This document shows positions 37,893 to 47,103 of a DNA stretch of 59,542 nt, in pieces (the first letter of the stretch is position 1; each line of letters opens with the position of its first letter). Location of the stretch: NCBI RefSeq assembly GCF_009870755.1, contig NZ_WLZU01000009.1:1-59542 (forward strand). The letters run 5' to 3'. This stretch comes from Streptococcus halichoeri. Its GTDB lineage: Bacteria > Bacillota > Bacilli > Lactobacillales > Streptococcaceae. The position numbers were made by a program, and so were the translations under genes. The notes under the pieces were generated by a model. That model did no database searches. It was not told the DNA's origin and worked only from the letters and a program-made list of their open reading frames with translations.

Positions 37893-37961
37893 GAGCCTCA
37901 AAAAAAGTTAGACACAAATGCACCACCCCCCCAAAAGTTAGACACAAAATCTAACTTTTTT
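37893..37961. mobile_element. Relic of IS3-family (IS150 group-like) insertion sequence ends
   Basis: Two copies of AAAAGTTAGACACAAA (37903-37918 and 37933-37948) lie 30 bp apart. The first is preceded by TGAGCCTC and the second by a run of C residues, as in IS3-family terminal repeats that begin TGAAC-C-rich then AAAAGTTAGACA. The second copy forms a hairpin with TCTAACTTTT (37950-37959). No transposase coding sequence remains. The surrounding gap 37640-38080 has no gene. Confidence 0.6.
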
Positions 37962-38083
37962 CTTAGGAGACGATGCACTAGAATGCTGCTTTGTTCATTT
38001 TTTATGACTATTTTGTATGCTAGAGAGTCCGTTAATCACGATTTTTTCATATTAAGACCTTATTGTCCTAAAATCCTTTGCTC

Positions 38084-39373
38084 TTAAGCACGGACCGTTT
38101 GACTCGTGCTATCTTTACGATAAAGGTCCACCAAGCCTTCTTTGCAGGCACGGATCATATCACCAGGTTTAACAGCCTGAGGGACATCAATGGATAGTAA
38201 TTCCATAGGATTGGGTGCTCGCTTAATGGCCTGCCCATCTGCATCCTTTAAGTTGTGAATAGTTGTCTCAAAGTGACGAAAACCTGGTCCGTAAAATTCA
38301 ACCCTATCACCTTCAACAATAACATTTCGTTGACGGATGGTTGCCCGCATCGCTGCTTGGTCAAAATCAACCACTTCAGCGACAAATTTGTATTGCGGAA
38401 TTTTGCGCCGAGCTCCAAAAAGCTGCTCATTTTCACTTGGGATATGATAATAAAAACCAGTTGCTAATTCTCGCTGAGCAACCTTCCACAGTTCATCAAT
38501 CAGATCATCTTTTATAGCATAGAAGGCTTCTGGACTTTCCATGTAAGCATCCACCGCTGCTTTATAACAATTGGTAACTGTTGAAACATAGTGGATTGAT
38601 TTCATCCGACCTTCGATCTTAAGACTATCAACGCCATTTTCAATCAAATCTGGTATATGCTCTATCATACACATATCTACCGAAGACATTGAATATTCCT
38701 CTGGAATCTCTCCCCTTAAGGATTGGCGCTCGCTGCCAAAGGGCATTTCATACAGATCATACTTCCAACGACAAGATTGTGAACAGCCTCCTCGGTTAGC
38801 ATCACGATGGCTCATATGATTCGATAAAACACAACGTCCTGAGTAAGAAATACACATAGCCCCGTGGACAAAGGCCTCAATCTCAACGGCTGTTTGCTTA
38901 CGGATCTCAGCTAGCTCAGCCATGTTAACTTCACGAGCCAAAACAACACGCGTCAGCCCTACTTGTTTCCAAAATTCAAAGGTTTCATAGTTAGTTGACG
39001 AAGCCTGGGTAGAGAGATGAATGTCTAGACCTGGTGCTTCTGTTGAACAAATAACAATCAAGGCGGGATCTGAAATAATCACTGCATCAAGTCCCATATC
39101 GCGAAGCTGTTTAAACCACGCTCCCGCTCCCGCTTCGTTGCCTTCGTGTGTGACCATGTTGGCAGCAACATAGACTTTTGCCCCACGCTTATGGGCATAA
39201 TCAATCCCTTCTTGCAACTCCTCCATGGAAAAATTTCCTGCTCGGCTTCTTAAACCATAAGCTTGTCCTCCGACAAATACCGCATCTGCACCATAGTCTA
39301 CTGCAACCTTTAGTTTTTCCAAAGTTCCAGCAGGAGAAAGTACTTCTGGTCGTTTTTTTGCTTGCTTTGCCAT
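38084..39373 (-). CDS. U32 family tRNA 5-hydroxyuridine modification protein TrhP2-like
   Basis: Although long called collagenase-like peptidase, proteins of this type in Bacillus (TrhP1/TrhP2) are needed for prephenate-dependent hydroxylation of wobble uridine in tRNA. The 429-residue product starts with PEVLSPAGTLEKLKVAV, has the U32 signature EAFVHGAMCISYSGRC, and four Cys (174, 181, 197, 201) in CxxxxxxC and CSQSC that probably hold an Fe-S cluster. The next upstream gene is a shorter homologue 33 nt away, matching the Bacillus pair. The function is inferred from those homologues. Confidence 0.9.
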   Translation of the reverse strand: MAKQAKKRPEVLSPAGTLEKLKVAVDYGADAVFVGGQAYGLRSRAGNFSMEELQEGIDYAHKRGAKVYVAANMVTHEGNEAGAGAWFKQLRDMGLDAVIISDPALIVICSTEAPGLDIHLSTQASSTNYETFEFWKQVGLTRVVLAREVNMAELAEIRKQTAVEIEAFVHGAMCISYSGRCVLSNHMSHRDANRGGCSQSCRWKYDLYEMPFGSERQSLRGEIPEEYSMSSVDMCMIEHIPDLIENGVDSLKIEGRMKSIHYVSTVTNCYKAAVDAYMESPEAFYAIKDDLIDELWKVAQRELATGFYYHIPSENEQLFGARRKIPQYKFVAEVVDFDQAAMRATIRQRNVIVEGDRVEFYGPGFRHFETTIHNLKDADGQAIKRAPNPMELLSIDVPQAVKPGDMIRACKEGLVDLYRKDSTSQTVRA

Positions 39374-39406
39374 GCTTACTTTAATTCCTCTTTTCCTTAC
39401 AAAATA

Positions 39407-40333
39407 CTATTTCACGGTTTTAGGATCAAGATCATAAAAACCAGTATCTAAGCCTCTGTTCTTTGGATGATGTTCCTTTAAGATGGCTTCAAATGCTGCT
39501 TGAGTTTGCTGGTTCCACTGATGAGTCTCAAGTAATTGCCCAGCTTTTACAAATAAGTTACAAATGGCTAGGAAATCATCACCCGGACAATAAATCCCAT
39601 CTAATTTCCAGTGGGTTAAACCATGATCATATAATTCCTGTAATTTTGATAGCAGATTGACATCATTATTCATAAAAATATGGGTCCCATGCTTATCTTG
39701 ATAAATCGAATAATGGCTGTCATGGTCGCTTGGTTCTGCTAAAAATAAATCTCTTTGGCGAGAAACAGCCTCATCAATATGCGTAAAATGGTAGTAGTTT
39801 TCAAGTAAAGGCCGCTTTGAGTGGTGAATCACCGAAGCACCATAGACCAAGATTTCAGCAGGATAGGCAATCTGATCTGCCAAAATAAACAGCTCCTCAG
39901 AAGGAATTTCCCGAGCTAATACGGTTTCAACAGCCCCATGCTGCCCCCAAAAATTAACTTGACGGCTAGATGTGGCAAAAACAGAAGCGTCATAAATCAA
40001 TTTGAAGTGATAATGATCACGCTTATTAACATAAAAAAGCCCAGCATCACCGACTGTTAGATAGTCTGCCTGAATCTCCTTGAGAAAATTTAAAAAAGGT
40101 TTGATGGAATCCATCATTCCTTGATGCATTAAAGCATTGCATGCTACCGTTAACTCTTTTCCAGCTGCATGGACTAATTGGGCGATTTCCCTTAGTTCTT
40201 CACAGGAAAAATTATAGGGGAGGCGCAGGCCATAATTTTCTTCCCCTACATAAATACGATCAACTCCAAGCTCCAACAGAGCTTTGACTTGTGCTACACT
40301 TTCAGCAGTTGCTGTTATTATTACTTTTTTCAT
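39407..40333 (-). CDS. U32 family protein TrhP1-like
   Basis: The 308-residue protein is homologous to the N-terminal TIM-barrel part of its neighbour (for example VKALLELGVDRIYVGEENYGLRLPYNFSCEEL) but lacks the four-Cys cluster, having IHHSKRPLLENYY where the Cys motif would be. It is therefore the likely partner subunit of a two-protein tRNA hydroxylation complex. An unclear ribosome binding site (TATGAAAAAAG) precedes the ATG. It is transcribed first in the pair. Confidence 0.86.
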   Translation of the reverse strand: MKKVIITATAESVAQVKALLELGVDRIYVGEENYGLRLPYNFSCEELREIAQLVHAAGKELTVACNALMHQGMMDSIKPFLNFLKEIQADYLTVGDAGLFYVNKRDHYHFKLIYDASVFATSSRQVNFWGQHGAVETVLAREIPSEELFILADQIAYPAEILVYGASVIHHSKRPLLENYYHFTHIDEAVSRQRDLFLAEPSDHDSHYSIYQDKHGTHIFMNNDVNLLSKLQELYDHGLTHWKLDGIYCPGDDFLAICNLFVKAGQLLETHQWNQQTQAAFEAILKEHHPKNRGLDTGFYDLDPKTVK

Positions 40334-40427
40334 ACCAAAATCATTATAACAGATTTCACAAAAAATGAGCAGATTTCTTGCATAAACTCAATTTGTATGT
40401 TAAATTCCCGCTTTCTTTAAAAAACTA

Positions 40428-40456
40428 ATGACAAATAGACTATTTTGTGGTAGAAT
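40428..40456 (+). promoter_or_regulatory. Promoter of the DUF3270 gene
   Basis: ATGACA (40428-40433), a 17-nt spacer and TAGAAT (40451-40456), with an extended TGG, lie 33 nt upstream of the start codon. Confidence 0.65.
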
Positions 40457-40488
40457 TACTTAGTATCTTGGAAGGAAAGGAGAGGACG

Positions 40489-40779
40489 ATGTCTGCACCA
40501 TTGAAGCAATATCATGACTATGAAGAAGATGTCCACGTTGAGGACAGTCCTAAGTTTCATGAATTTCCAGTAAAGCAATCGCAACCATCTGGAGCTAAAC
40601 TTCAAGAAGTTTTTTTCTTTGCCAAAATCGCAACGTTTAGTTTAGTAGCTGTCTTATTTGCCTTTGTCCTTCTCGCATTTAATTTAGCACCTCTATGGTC
40701 TTTCCTTATTGCGGGACTCATCAGTCTTGGTATCACTTCATTTTTAAGTCATACCGTAGCAGCATTCCTAAAACACTAA
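40489..40779 (+). CDS. DUF3270-like small membrane protein
   Basis: The 96-residue protein has a charged N-terminal half (HDYEEDVHVEDSPKFHEF) and two hydrophobic helices (about 42-64 and 66-90). It matches the streptococcal DUF3270 pattern in size and layout. The frame is open from 40447, but AAAGGAGAGG stands before the ATG at 40489. It is monocistronic with a promoter and strong terminator. The function is unknown. Confidence 0.72.
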   Translation: MSAPLKQYHDYEEDVHVEDSPKFHEFPVKQSQPSGAKLQEVFFFAKIATFSLVAVLFAFVLLAFNLAPLWSFLIAGLISLGITSFLSHTVAAFLKH

Positions 40780-40794
40780 AATCAGTTATAAAAA

Positions 40795-40842
40795 GTAAAA
40801 AACCGAAGAAACCTACCTTGCTAAGTTTTTTCGGTTTTTTAC
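40795..40842 (+). terminator. Terminator of the DUF3270 gene
   Basis: A 13-bp stem GTAAAAAACCGAA (40795-40807) pairs with 40830-40842; the right arm contains TTTTTT. Confidence 0.88.
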
Positions 40843-40857
40843 TTGTCCTTTTGCTAC

Positions 40858-41008
40858 AATGACGCTCTTAATGAGCTAAAGCAAAAAGGCACAGCTGCTA
40901 GAGTTGAAGTTAGCTAAATTAGCGGCAGCAATTGCTAATCAAGCACAAGGAGCTCATCTCACTATGTATCAAGCTCCACGTGACTATTACTATCGAAGGC
41001 TAATTTAA
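40858..41008 (+). pseudogene. Frameshifted C-terminal remnant of an unidentified gene
   Basis: Two adjacent frames read as protein: NDALNELKQKGTAARVEV and then, one frame over, KLAAAIANQAQGAHLTMYQ followed by APRDYYYRRLI and a stop. There is no start codon or ribosome binding site, and a terminator follows. It looks like the tail of a lost gene. The parent family is not recognised. Confidence 0.4.
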
Positions 41009-41015
41009 TTTACAA

Positions 41016-41070
41016 AAAAACGAATGAAACGAGAAAGGTGATAAAGCCTTACCATACTTCATTCGTTTTT
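41016..41070. terminator. Bidirectional terminator
   Basis: AAAAACGAATGAA (41016-41028) pairs with TTCATTCGTTTTT (41058-41070). T-rich tails are present on both strands, so it can end the minus-strand lgt-YtxH transcript and anything arriving on the plus strand. Confidence 0.85.
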
Positions 41071-41127
41071 ACTTGTTGTTAGTACGTTATGAACTGAGCA
41101 AGATAAACTTTCCCATCCTGATAAGCA

Positions 41128-41187
41128 TCAGTTGTTTTTTCTTTTGAGCGCAACCATACCACCAACTACCAAAATAAGCGGCTATGA
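41128..41187 (-). pseudogene. Sorting-signal-like tail, in frame after the YtxH stop
   Basis: Directly after the YtxH stop, and in the same frame, the minus strand reads two stops and then PLILVVGGMVALKRKNN followed by a stop. A hydrophobic run ending in KRK is the shape of a cell-wall sorting signal or membrane tail. No LPXTG is visible, and the segment cannot be translated as it stands. Confidence 0.35.
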
Positions 41188-41739
41188 TTAGCGATTGGCA
41201 TCCTTAGAATCCACGGCTTCGTCTACCTCTTGGGCTGCTTTTTCCAAAACTTCTTCTGGTGTCACTGGCCGTTCAAAGTCTGATTTTAAATTTTTGGTAA
41301 AATCATCGTCCTTAGCAGATGAGGAGGTTGGAACTGGCTCTTCAATATCAGAATAATCAATAATAATATCGTCTTCATTAACAGTTTCACTGGCTTGGCC
41401 TGAGTTCTTGGCTTGGTTTGTTTGCTCTGTAAACTGTTGGCTTGCTTTTTGCACAAAGGCATTGGCTTTTTCTTTAACCGTATCAACTACTTGTTCAGGA
41501 GTTAGTTCACCAGATTCAAACTTGTTCTTATAGCTGGTAAAAGTATCTTTAGCTAGATTTGAGTATTCGTAGCTTTTGTCCTTGGCCATTTTATGGTAAT
41601 GATCAGGGTTAGCTTTGTAATCCTCAAATGCCTGTTCAACGCGTTCTTTGACAACCTTACCTTTTTTAGTGGTTAGGAAATAAGCTGTCGCAATTCCCGT
41701 TGCAGTACCGATAATAACTGATTTAAAAAATTTACCCAT
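41188..41739 (-). CDS. YtxH domain-containing protein
   Basis: The 183-residue protein starts MGKFFKSVIIGTATG with one hydrophobic helix (about 6-21) followed by TTKKGK, the usual YtxH layout. A long charged, helical region follows, ending in an acidic tail. YtxH proteins are often stress-related and membrane-associated; no activity is known. The start overlaps the end of the DUF948 gene by 8 nt, and AAAAAGGAG lies upstream, so the two are translationally coupled. It ends the lgt-linked transcript. Confidence 0.82.
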   Translation of the reverse strand: MGKFFKSVIIGTATGIATAYFLTTKKGKVVKERVEQAFEDYKANPDHYHKMAKDKSYEYSNLAKDTFTSYKNKFESGELTPEQVVDTVKEKANAFVQKASQQFTEQTNQAKNSGQASETVNEDDIIIDYSDIEEPVPTSSSAKDDDFTKNLKSDFERPVTPEEVLEKAAQEVDEAVDSKDANR

Positions 41740-42139
41740 GATTTTTCTCCTTTTTACGAAAGATTTTTGAGGCTGCTTTTCCAACTAAAGCCGCTTTACT
41801 GGCTTTTGAGACGCTTGAAGTCGCTGTGTTAGCTTTTTGACCTAAGCTACGCGCATGAACATTAAGATCTGACACGGTCTCAGAGAGATCAGCAATGGCG
41901 AGAAACAAAGGGTCAATGGTTGAAACCTTGCCATTAACATCTTCAACCAAGACATTAGCCTTTGCTAGAATTTCATTAGTCTGATAAAGGGTAACGTTAA
42001 CGTCACTAGTCAAAACTGAAATGGTTTTTTTTGTTTCATCAATCACTTCAGAGACTTTTTTCAAGACGAGAATTAAGAAAATAACTAAGGCTACAAAAGC
42101 TAATGCAATAATAAGTAATGAAATACCAACTAAGTCCAT
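41732..42139 (-). CDS. DUF948 domain-containing protein
   Basis: The 135-residue protein has one N-terminal membrane helix (about 5-27, GISLLIIALAFVALVIFLI) and then amphipathic helices with heptad-like spacing (VSEVIDETKKTISVLTSDV), typical of DUF948. The C-terminus is basic (FRKKEKNHG). It lies between lgt and the YtxH gene, an arrangement seen in many streptococci, suggesting a shared role at the envelope that has not been defined. AAAGGAG precedes the ATG. Confidence 0.84.
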   Translation of the reverse strand: MDLVGISLLIIALAFVALVIFLILVLKKVSEVIDETKKTISVLTSDVNVTLYQTNEILAKANVLVEDVNGKVSTIDPLFLAIADLSETVSDLNVHARSLGQKANTATSSVSKASKAALVGKAASKIFRKKEKNHG

Positions 42140-42161
42140 AAAATACTCCTTTATTTCCCTC

Positions 42162-42941
42162 TTATGGCTGATAATAAGGGATGTTTGCTTGTTTTCTGCG
42201 ATAAAGAATGAACCCTATTCCCACTAATATCAACACAAGGGATAAGAGCTGCGAGACACGTATTCCCATGAAATAGAGGCTATCTGTTCGCATTCCTTCA
42301 ATAATCATGCGACCAAAGCCATACCAAATCAGGTAAAAAGCAAATACTTCGCCATCTAAAAGCAATCTAGGTTTTCGGCGTAAGCTAATGATGATGATAA
42401 AACCAAGAAGGTTCCACAAAGATTCATACAAAAAAGTCGGAATGCGGTAACTCCCATCAATATACATCTGACGTTGAATGAAAGCAGGTAGGTAGTTAAG
42501 ACTTGCAACCGCCCGGCCATAGGCCTCCTGGTTGACAAAATTGCCCCAACGCCCTACAGCCTGAGCAAGCAAAACGCCAGGAACGGCAATATCAAGAAAA
42601 TGAATAGGATTTAGATAGTTGTAATAACAGTAAATCCAAAGCACTACCGCACCGGTTAAAAGACCGCCGTAAATGGCAATGCCGCCATTCCAAATAGCAA
42701 AGAGCTCATTGAGATGATCTTGATAATAGGACCACTCAAAAACTACATAATAGAGTCGTGCGCCAATAATGGCTAGAGGAAAGGCAATCAGGATAAAGTC
42801 AATAACCTGATCACTCGTCATTTTTTTGCGAGGTGCTTCTTTTGCTGCAAGGTAAACGGCTAAGAGCAGTCCTGTCATGATGCAAATGGCGTACCAATGG
42901 ACGCTAAAGGGACCAAGCTTAAATGCTACTGGATTAATCAT
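42162..42941 (-). CDS. lgt: Prolipoprotein diacylglyceryl transferase
   Basis: Lgt transfers diacylglycerol from phosphatidylglycerol to the lipobox Cys of prelipoproteins, such as PstS in this window. The 259-residue protein has seven hydrophobic segments, the early [10 protein letters not shown] motif and the Lgt signature [16 protein letters not shown] near residues 128-143. Its ATG abuts the hprK stop (TAAATG), with the ribosome binding site inside the hprK 3' end, so it is coupled to hprK as in many Firmicutes. Confidence 0.96.
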   Translation of the reverse strand: MINPVAFKLGPFSVHWYAICIMTGLLLAVYLAAKEAPRKKMTSDQVIDFILIAFPLAIIGARLYYVVFEWSYYQDHLNELFAIWNGGIAIYGGLLTGAVVLWIYCYYNYLNPIHFLDIAVPGVLLAQAVGRWGNFVNQEAYGRAVASLNYLPAFIQRQMYIDGSYRIPTFLYESLWNLLGFIIIISLRRKPRLLLDGEVFAFYLIWYGFGRMIIEGMRTDSLYFMGIRVSQLLSLVLILVGIGFILYRRKQANIPYYQP

Positions 42942-43871
42942 TTAGCGCTCCTCATTTTTGCTAATCAAATGGGTTAGCCGATCTTCAAAGGTTTTCGTCG
43001 CATCAAAGCCCATTTGGCGCGCTCGGTGATTCATGGCAGCAGCTTCAATTACCACAGAGACATTGCGCCCCGTTTTAACAGGAATACGAATGCAGGGAAT
43101 CTTGACACCAGCATATTCAATATCTTCGTTGCCATTGCCCAGGCGATCAAATACTTTTCCCACTTCGAAATTTTCCAAATAAACGGCTAATTGGACTTGA
43201 GAGGAATCCTTTACAGCGCTAGCTCCATATAAAGACATCACATCAATGATCCCTACACCGCGGATTTCTAAGAGATGGCGTAAGATTTCAGCGGGCTCCC
43301 CCCAAAGTGTCTCTTCATCTTTAGCATAAACGTCCACACGATCATCAGCCACCAGGCGGTGCCCCCGCTTGACTAATTCTAAACCCGTCTCGCTTTTTCC
43401 GATACCGGAATCTCCCTGGATCAGCACGCCCATACCATAAATGTCCATTAACACACCATGCACACTGATACGTTCAGCAAGCGAAGCGTCTAGAAAGTAG
43501 GACAATTCCCCAGATAGACGACTAGTGGAAATGCGACTTTTGAGGATGGGGATGTGCTCTTCCTTGGCCGCTTGGATCATTTCTTCTGGAATAGAGAGGT
43601 TTCTAGAAATAATGACGGCTGGGGTCCCTTTTTGGAACATTTCTTTGAGCACGGCATAGCGATTGCGGGCGGTCATCTTGATCAGATAGGACCACTCCTT
43701 CATTCCAATCAGCTGAATACGTTCTGGAGTATAGTAGTCAAAATAGCCAGTCATTTCAAGGCCGGGCCGCGAAATATCAGAGGTGGAAATTCCCTTATCT
43801 AACATAGCATCGGTGCCATAGATGACTTCTAATTTAACTTTTTCAACTATTTTTTTAACGGTAACAGGCAT
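42942..43871 (-). CDS. hprK: HPr kinase/phosphorylase
   Basis: HprK phosphorylates HPr of the PTS on Ser46 and also reverses the reaction, controlling carbon catabolite repression through CcpA. The 309-residue protein has the regulatory N-domain, the P-loop GDSGIGKS (153-160), and the second signature [23 protein letters not shown] precedes the ATG. It is the first gene of an operon with lgt, DUF948 and YtxH genes, read from an extended -10 promoter that overlaps a cre-like sequence. Confidence 0.97.
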   Translation of the reverse strand: MPVTVKKIVEKVKLEVIYGTDAMLDKGISTSDISRPGLEMTGYFDYYTPERIQLIGMKEWSYLIKMTARNRYAVLKEMFQKGTPAVIISRNLSIPEEMIQAAKEEHIPILKSRISTSRLSGELSYFLDASLAERISVHGVLMDIYGMGVLIQGDSGIGKSETGLELVKRGHRLVADDRVDVYAKDEETLWGEPAEILRHLLEIRGVGIIDVMSLYGASAVKDSSQVQLAVYLENFEVGKVFDRLGNGNEDIEYAGVKIPCIRIPVKTGRNVSVVIEAAAMNHRARQMGFDATKTFEDRLTHLISKNEER

Positions 43872-43888
43872 AAATCCTCCTTTGTTCT

Positions 43889-43921
43889 ATTATAACATAA
43901 AACAAAAGGGAAACGATTTCA
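43889..43921 (-). promoter_or_regulatory. Promoter of hprK with an overlapping cre-like site
   Basis: On the minus strand TGT-TATAAT (43889-43897) is the -10. The sequence TGAAATCGTTTCCC (43908-43921) matches the CcpA cre consensus TGWAANCGNTNWCA at all but two positions and covers the -35 position. Confidence 0.45.
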
Positions 43922-44004
43922 TTAGGTTTTTAAAATAACTGTATGTTTAGCCTTTTCTATTTGTCCTATTGTTAAAACCATTAGACCAAGAATTGTGATT
44001 AGTG

Positions 44005-44292
44005 TTACCAGAACCAGCCATCTTCTTTATCTGTTTCTTCATGGACGATCTCGGCGTCTTTTCGCTTACGCGGACCCTGTCTTTGTGTGCGATAATCTCT
44101 TTCTAAGTCTTCTTTATAAGGTAAAAAGAGAGCTAGCAAAATATAGATAACAGCCACAAATTGATTGAAGAAAATCAGACTGGCTGTTAAAATTCTGGCT
44201 AATGTTAAGTCCCAGTGGTATTTATCAGCTAAACCAGCAACAACGCCACCGATGAGTTTTTTTCGACGCAATTTATAGAATTTTGTTTCCAT
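44005..44292 (-). CDS. PspC domain-containing membrane protein
   Basis: The 95-residue protein begins FYKLRRKKLIGGVVAGLADKY, the typical PspC motif, followed by one or two hydrophobic helices (about 32-56) and a charged tail. PspC proteins act in envelope-stress signalling in other bacteria; here the role is unknown. The frame is open to 44304, but AAGGTGAGG precedes the ATG at 44292. It has its own promoter between it and sprT. Confidence 0.84.
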   Translation of the reverse strand: METKFYKLRRKKLIGGVVAGLADKYHWDLTLARILTASLIFFNQFVAVIYILLALFLPYKEDLERDYRTQRQGPRKRKDAEIVHEETDKEDGWFW

Positions 44293-44316
44293 AGAGTTCC
44301 TCACCTTCTTTTCCTT

Positions 44317-44322
44317 ATTATA
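44317..44322 (-). promoter_or_regulatory. -10 element of the PspC gene
   Basis: A minus-strand TATAAT lies 24 nt upstream of the start codon with a weak -35. Confidence 0.5.
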
Positions 44323-44342
44323 CTGCTTTATAAGGATAAAAG

Positions 44343-44364
44343 AAATCAGCCTTTTGACTGATTT
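44343..44364 (-). terminator. Terminator overlapping the end of the SprT gene
   Basis: On the minus strand AAATCAG (44358-44364) pairs with CTGATTT (44343-44349), followed by CTTTTA. It overlaps the stop codon. Confidence 0.6.
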
Positions 44365-44789
44365 TTTAGATCTAATTTTCCTTTACAGTGCCCACAGACC
44401 AACCGTGTTGTATCAATGGCGCGCTGCCTGCGGTAGATTTGATAGCAGCCTTGACATTGATAAGTGTACCTGATCTTAACCGTTCTTAGTGGTGGCGTGT
44501 ATCTTAAGCCATCGACTGCTGCTAGTAGGTCTTTAAAGGTTTGATCACGATGATGAAATCCCTTATTGGCATAATAAAGGTGGTAATGACACAGCTCATG
44601 CCGCACTATTTTCCGAAAAACATCTAAGCCCAATTCTTGATAAACTTTTGGATTAAAATCTAAGTGACCATCTTTTGGGAAAAAGCGCCCGCCAGTTGTT
44701 TGCAAACGCGGATTCCAGCTAGCTTGATGTCGAAAGGGTTTACCAAAGTCTGCTTTAGAAACCTCTCTCACATAATCATTTAGTTCCAT
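44346..44789 (-). CDS. SprT-like zinc protein
   Basis: The 147-residue protein carries the metallopeptidase motif HELCHYH (His64, Glu65, His68) and a C-terminal zinc ribbon with Cys112/115 and Cys132/135. This is the SprT/Spartan-like layout. Bacterial SprT proteins are poorly studied; eukaryotic relatives repair DNA-protein crosslinks. The start overlaps the end of tex by 14 nt, so the two are translationally coupled. Confidence 0.9.
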   Translation of the reverse strand: MELNDYVREVSKADFGKPFRHQASWNPRLQTTGGRFFPKDGHLDFNPKVYQELGLDVFRKIVRHELCHYHLYYANKGFHHRDQTFKDLLAAVDGLRYTPPLRTVKIRYTYQCQGCYQIYRRQRAIDTTRLVCGHCKGKLDLKNQSKG

Positions 44790-46911
44790 CTGGAGCCAAT
44801 AAACTTAAATTAACTTTATGGTGCTCAAGATCAATCCTCGAAACCCATACGGTTACGAGGTCGCCCACCGCAAGCACCTGACTAGGGTGGTTGACAAAGG
44901 TCTTGCTCATCTCAGAGATATGAATGAGACCGTCTTCGTGCACACCAATATCCACAAAAGCTCCAAAATCAACCACATTGCGGACTGTTCCTTCTAATTT
45001 TTGACCAATTTTTAAATCTGCCAACTCTAAAATATCTTGGCGCAGGACAGGTGCTTCGAAATCATCACGTAAATCCCGACCCGGTTTTAACAAATCACTA
45101 ATAATGTCCTTTAGGGTTTCCCGGCCAATGCCAATTTTGTCAGCTAAGTCGCTAATAGATGCTTGCTGTAATTTTTCTTTAGCAGCTTGGTCTAACTCAT
45201 TGATTTCAAGCTCTTTTAATAAAAGCTGAACTGCTGGATAGGACTCTGGATGGACGCCGGTATTATCTAGCATATTGTCACCATTTGGAATGCGTAAGAA
45301 ACCAGCAGCTTGCTCAAAGGCTTTGGCACCCAAACGAGGGACATTTTTTAGCTCTTCTCGACTGGCTAAGCGGCCATTAGCTTGACGGTAACCCACGATA
45401 TTTTCAGAAATGGCTTTATTGAGTCCAGAGACATGAGAAAGCAAGGTGGCACTTGCTGTATTCACATTGACACCTACCTGGTTGACCACCGTATCAACCA
45501 CGAAATCGAGATGTTCGCTAAGCTTTTTTTGACTAACATCGTGCTGATACTGACCAACACCAATGGACTTGGGATCAATCTTAACCAGTTCAGCTAAAGG
45601 ATCTTGTAAGCGTCTAGCGATGGAAATGGCTGAGCGTTTTTCAACCGTTAGATCTGGGAACTCTTTGCGGGCCAATTCTGAGGCGGAGTAGACTGAAGCC
45701 CCGCTTTCATTAACAATAACATAAGAAGTCTGTGGAAAATCACTGAGCACATCAGCAACGAAAGCTTCGCTTTCACGACTAGCTGTTCCGTTACCGATGG
45801 CAATGATTTCAATCGCGTAGGTCTCAATGAGTTCAGTCAAAGTCTGTTTAGCTTCTGCAATTTTAGTTGGATTGGCAGGAGGAACAGGATAGATGACTTG
45901 CGTGGTAACTAAGGTGCCCAACTGATCGACCACGGCTAGTTTTGCCCCTGTTCGAAAGGCGGGGTCAAACCCTAAAATCATCTTTCCTTTTAGAGGAGAA
46001 ACCAGCAAGAGATTGCGAAGATTTTCAGAGAAAAGCGCAATAGCACCATCTTCAGCTGCTTCGGTTAGCTCCACTCGAATACGGCGTTCCATTGCTGGAA
46101 CAATTTTTTTCTTAATGGTTTGATTGATCACCTCTAGAATGTAAGCATTGCTTTCTTTAAAGCGCACGCTAAAAAAGCGTAGCATCTTATCTAGATTATG
46201 CTCAAAACCAACCTTTAATACACCGAGTTTTTCGCCACGGTTCAATGCTAATGTCCGGTAGCCCTGCATTTTGGCCACGCGATCAGAAAAATCATAGTAA
46301 ATGCTAAAGATTGCTTTGGGGTCGGCTTCCTTATCTTTGACAGTTGAGCGAATCAAACTGTACTGCCAGATTTCATTGTAAACCCAGGAGCGCAGTTTGG
46401 CGTCTTCTGAAAAAGCTTCAACCAAAATAGCAACTGCGCCAGCCAAGGCGTCTTGCGCTGTTGGAAAGGCTTCTGATAGATAATCTTGCGCCTTTAGCTC
46501 AAGTGGCTCAGCATTTTGCAAAATCAAGCGTGATAAAGGTAAAAGTCCAGCTTCGCGGGCAATGGTGGCCTTGGTTCGTCGTTTTTCTTTGTAGGGTAGG
46601 TAAAGTTCTTCTAGGTCTGTTAATTTTTCCGCGGCAAGGATGCTTGCTTTTAGGCTGTCAGTTAGTTTGCCCTGGGCTTCAATCTTGCTTAGGATTGTTT
46701 CTTTGCGTTCTTTGAGATTTTGCAGGGATTTGTTCAAATCAATGATAGCCTTGATTTGGACCTCATCTAAATTTCCAGTCGCTTCTTTGCGGTAACGTGC
46801 GATAAAGGGAATGGTGTTCCCTTCTTCCGTCAGGGTTAAAACCTGCTTAATTTGGTCTAAGGTTACAGCAAGTCTAGTGGCAATTGTTTCAAGTATCTTA
46901 TTTTCTTTCAT
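44776..46911 (-). CDS. tex: Tex family S1 RNA-binding transcription accessory protein
   Basis: Tex is a cytosolic nucleic-acid-binding protein with a central YqgF/RuvC-like fold, helix-hairpin-helix modules and a C-terminal S1 domain. Here the 711-residue product starts [14 protein letters not shown], has [20 protein letters not shown] near 32-51, [14 protein letters not shown], and an S1 domain near residues 638-708 ([21 protein letters not shown]). The reading frame is open to 47091 but lies beyond the phoU terminator; the ATG at 46911 matches the family start. It has no Shine-Dalgarno, and its promoter -10 is 7 nt from the ATG. Confidence 0.95.
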   Translation of the reverse strand: MKENKILETIATRLAVTLDQIKQVLTLTEEGNTIPFIARYRKEATGNLDEVQIKAIIDLNKSLQNLKERKETILSKIEAQGKLTDSLKASILAAEKLTDLEELYLPYKEKRRTKATIAREAGLLPLSRLILQNAEPLELKAQDYLSEAFPTAQDALAGAVAILVEAFSEDAKLRSWVYNEIWQYSLIRSTVKDKEADPKAIFSIYYDFSDRVAKMQGYRTLALNRGEKLGVLKVGFEHNLDKMLRFFSVRFKESNAYILEVINQTIKKKIVPAMERRIRVELTEAAEDGAIALFSENLRNLLLVSPLKGKMILGFDPAFRTGAKLAVVDQLGTLVTTQVIYPVPPANPTKIAEAKQTLTELIETYAIEIIAIGNGTASRESEAFVADVLSDFPQTSYVIVNESGASVYSASELARKEFPDLTVEKRSAISIARRLQDPLAELVKIDPKSIGVGQYQHDVSQKKLSEHLDFVVDTVVNQVGVNVNTASATLLSHVSGLNKAISENIVGYRQANGRLASREELKNVPRLGAKAFEQAAGFLRIPNGDNMLDNTGVHPESYPAVQLLLKELEINELDQAAKEKLQQASISDLADKIGIGRETLKDIISDLLKPGRDLRDDFEAPVLRQDILELADLKIGQKLEGTVRNVVDFGAFVDIGVHEDGLIHISEMSKTFVNHPSQVLAVGDLVTVWVSRIDLEHHKVNLSLLAPDGTK

Positions 46912-46918
46912 AAGGCTT

Positions 46919-46927
46919 ATTATAGCA
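46919..46927 (-). promoter_or_regulatory. Extended -10 of tex, placing the transcript start on the ATG
   Basis: On the minus strand TGC-TATAAT (46919-46927) is followed by AAGCCTT and then ATG. The start point expected 7-8 nt after the -10 is the A of the ATG. Confidence 0.6.
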
Positions 46928-46969
46928 CATCCCTTACCCAGTTTTACAGTTCTATTTGCGAAGCTGTCC

Positions 46970-46998
46970 CTAAAAAGAGGTTGACAATAATCAACCTC
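46970..46998 (-). terminator. Terminator of the pst operon
   Basis: On the minus strand GAGGTTGA (46991-46998 complement) pairs with TCAACCTC across a 6-nt loop and is followed by TTTTTA. It lies about 105 nt after phoU and before the tex promoter. Confidence 0.82.
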
Positions 46999-47103
46999 AG
47001 CACTTATAAATTGGACAATTCTTAGAAGATATGTAAAGGTCGCTTGTCCCTTTCTTTTGGCCACAAAAAGTAAAGATAAGGGCTTTGCCAATGACGCGTT
47101 TAG

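Noticed and set aside
37893..37961. Possible CRISPR-like repeats
   Set aside because: Only two copies, no regular spacers and no cas genes; the motif matches IS3-family ends better.
46912..47091. N-terminal extension of Tex
   Set aside because: The extra 60 codons run through the pst terminator and the tex promoter and do not resemble Tex.
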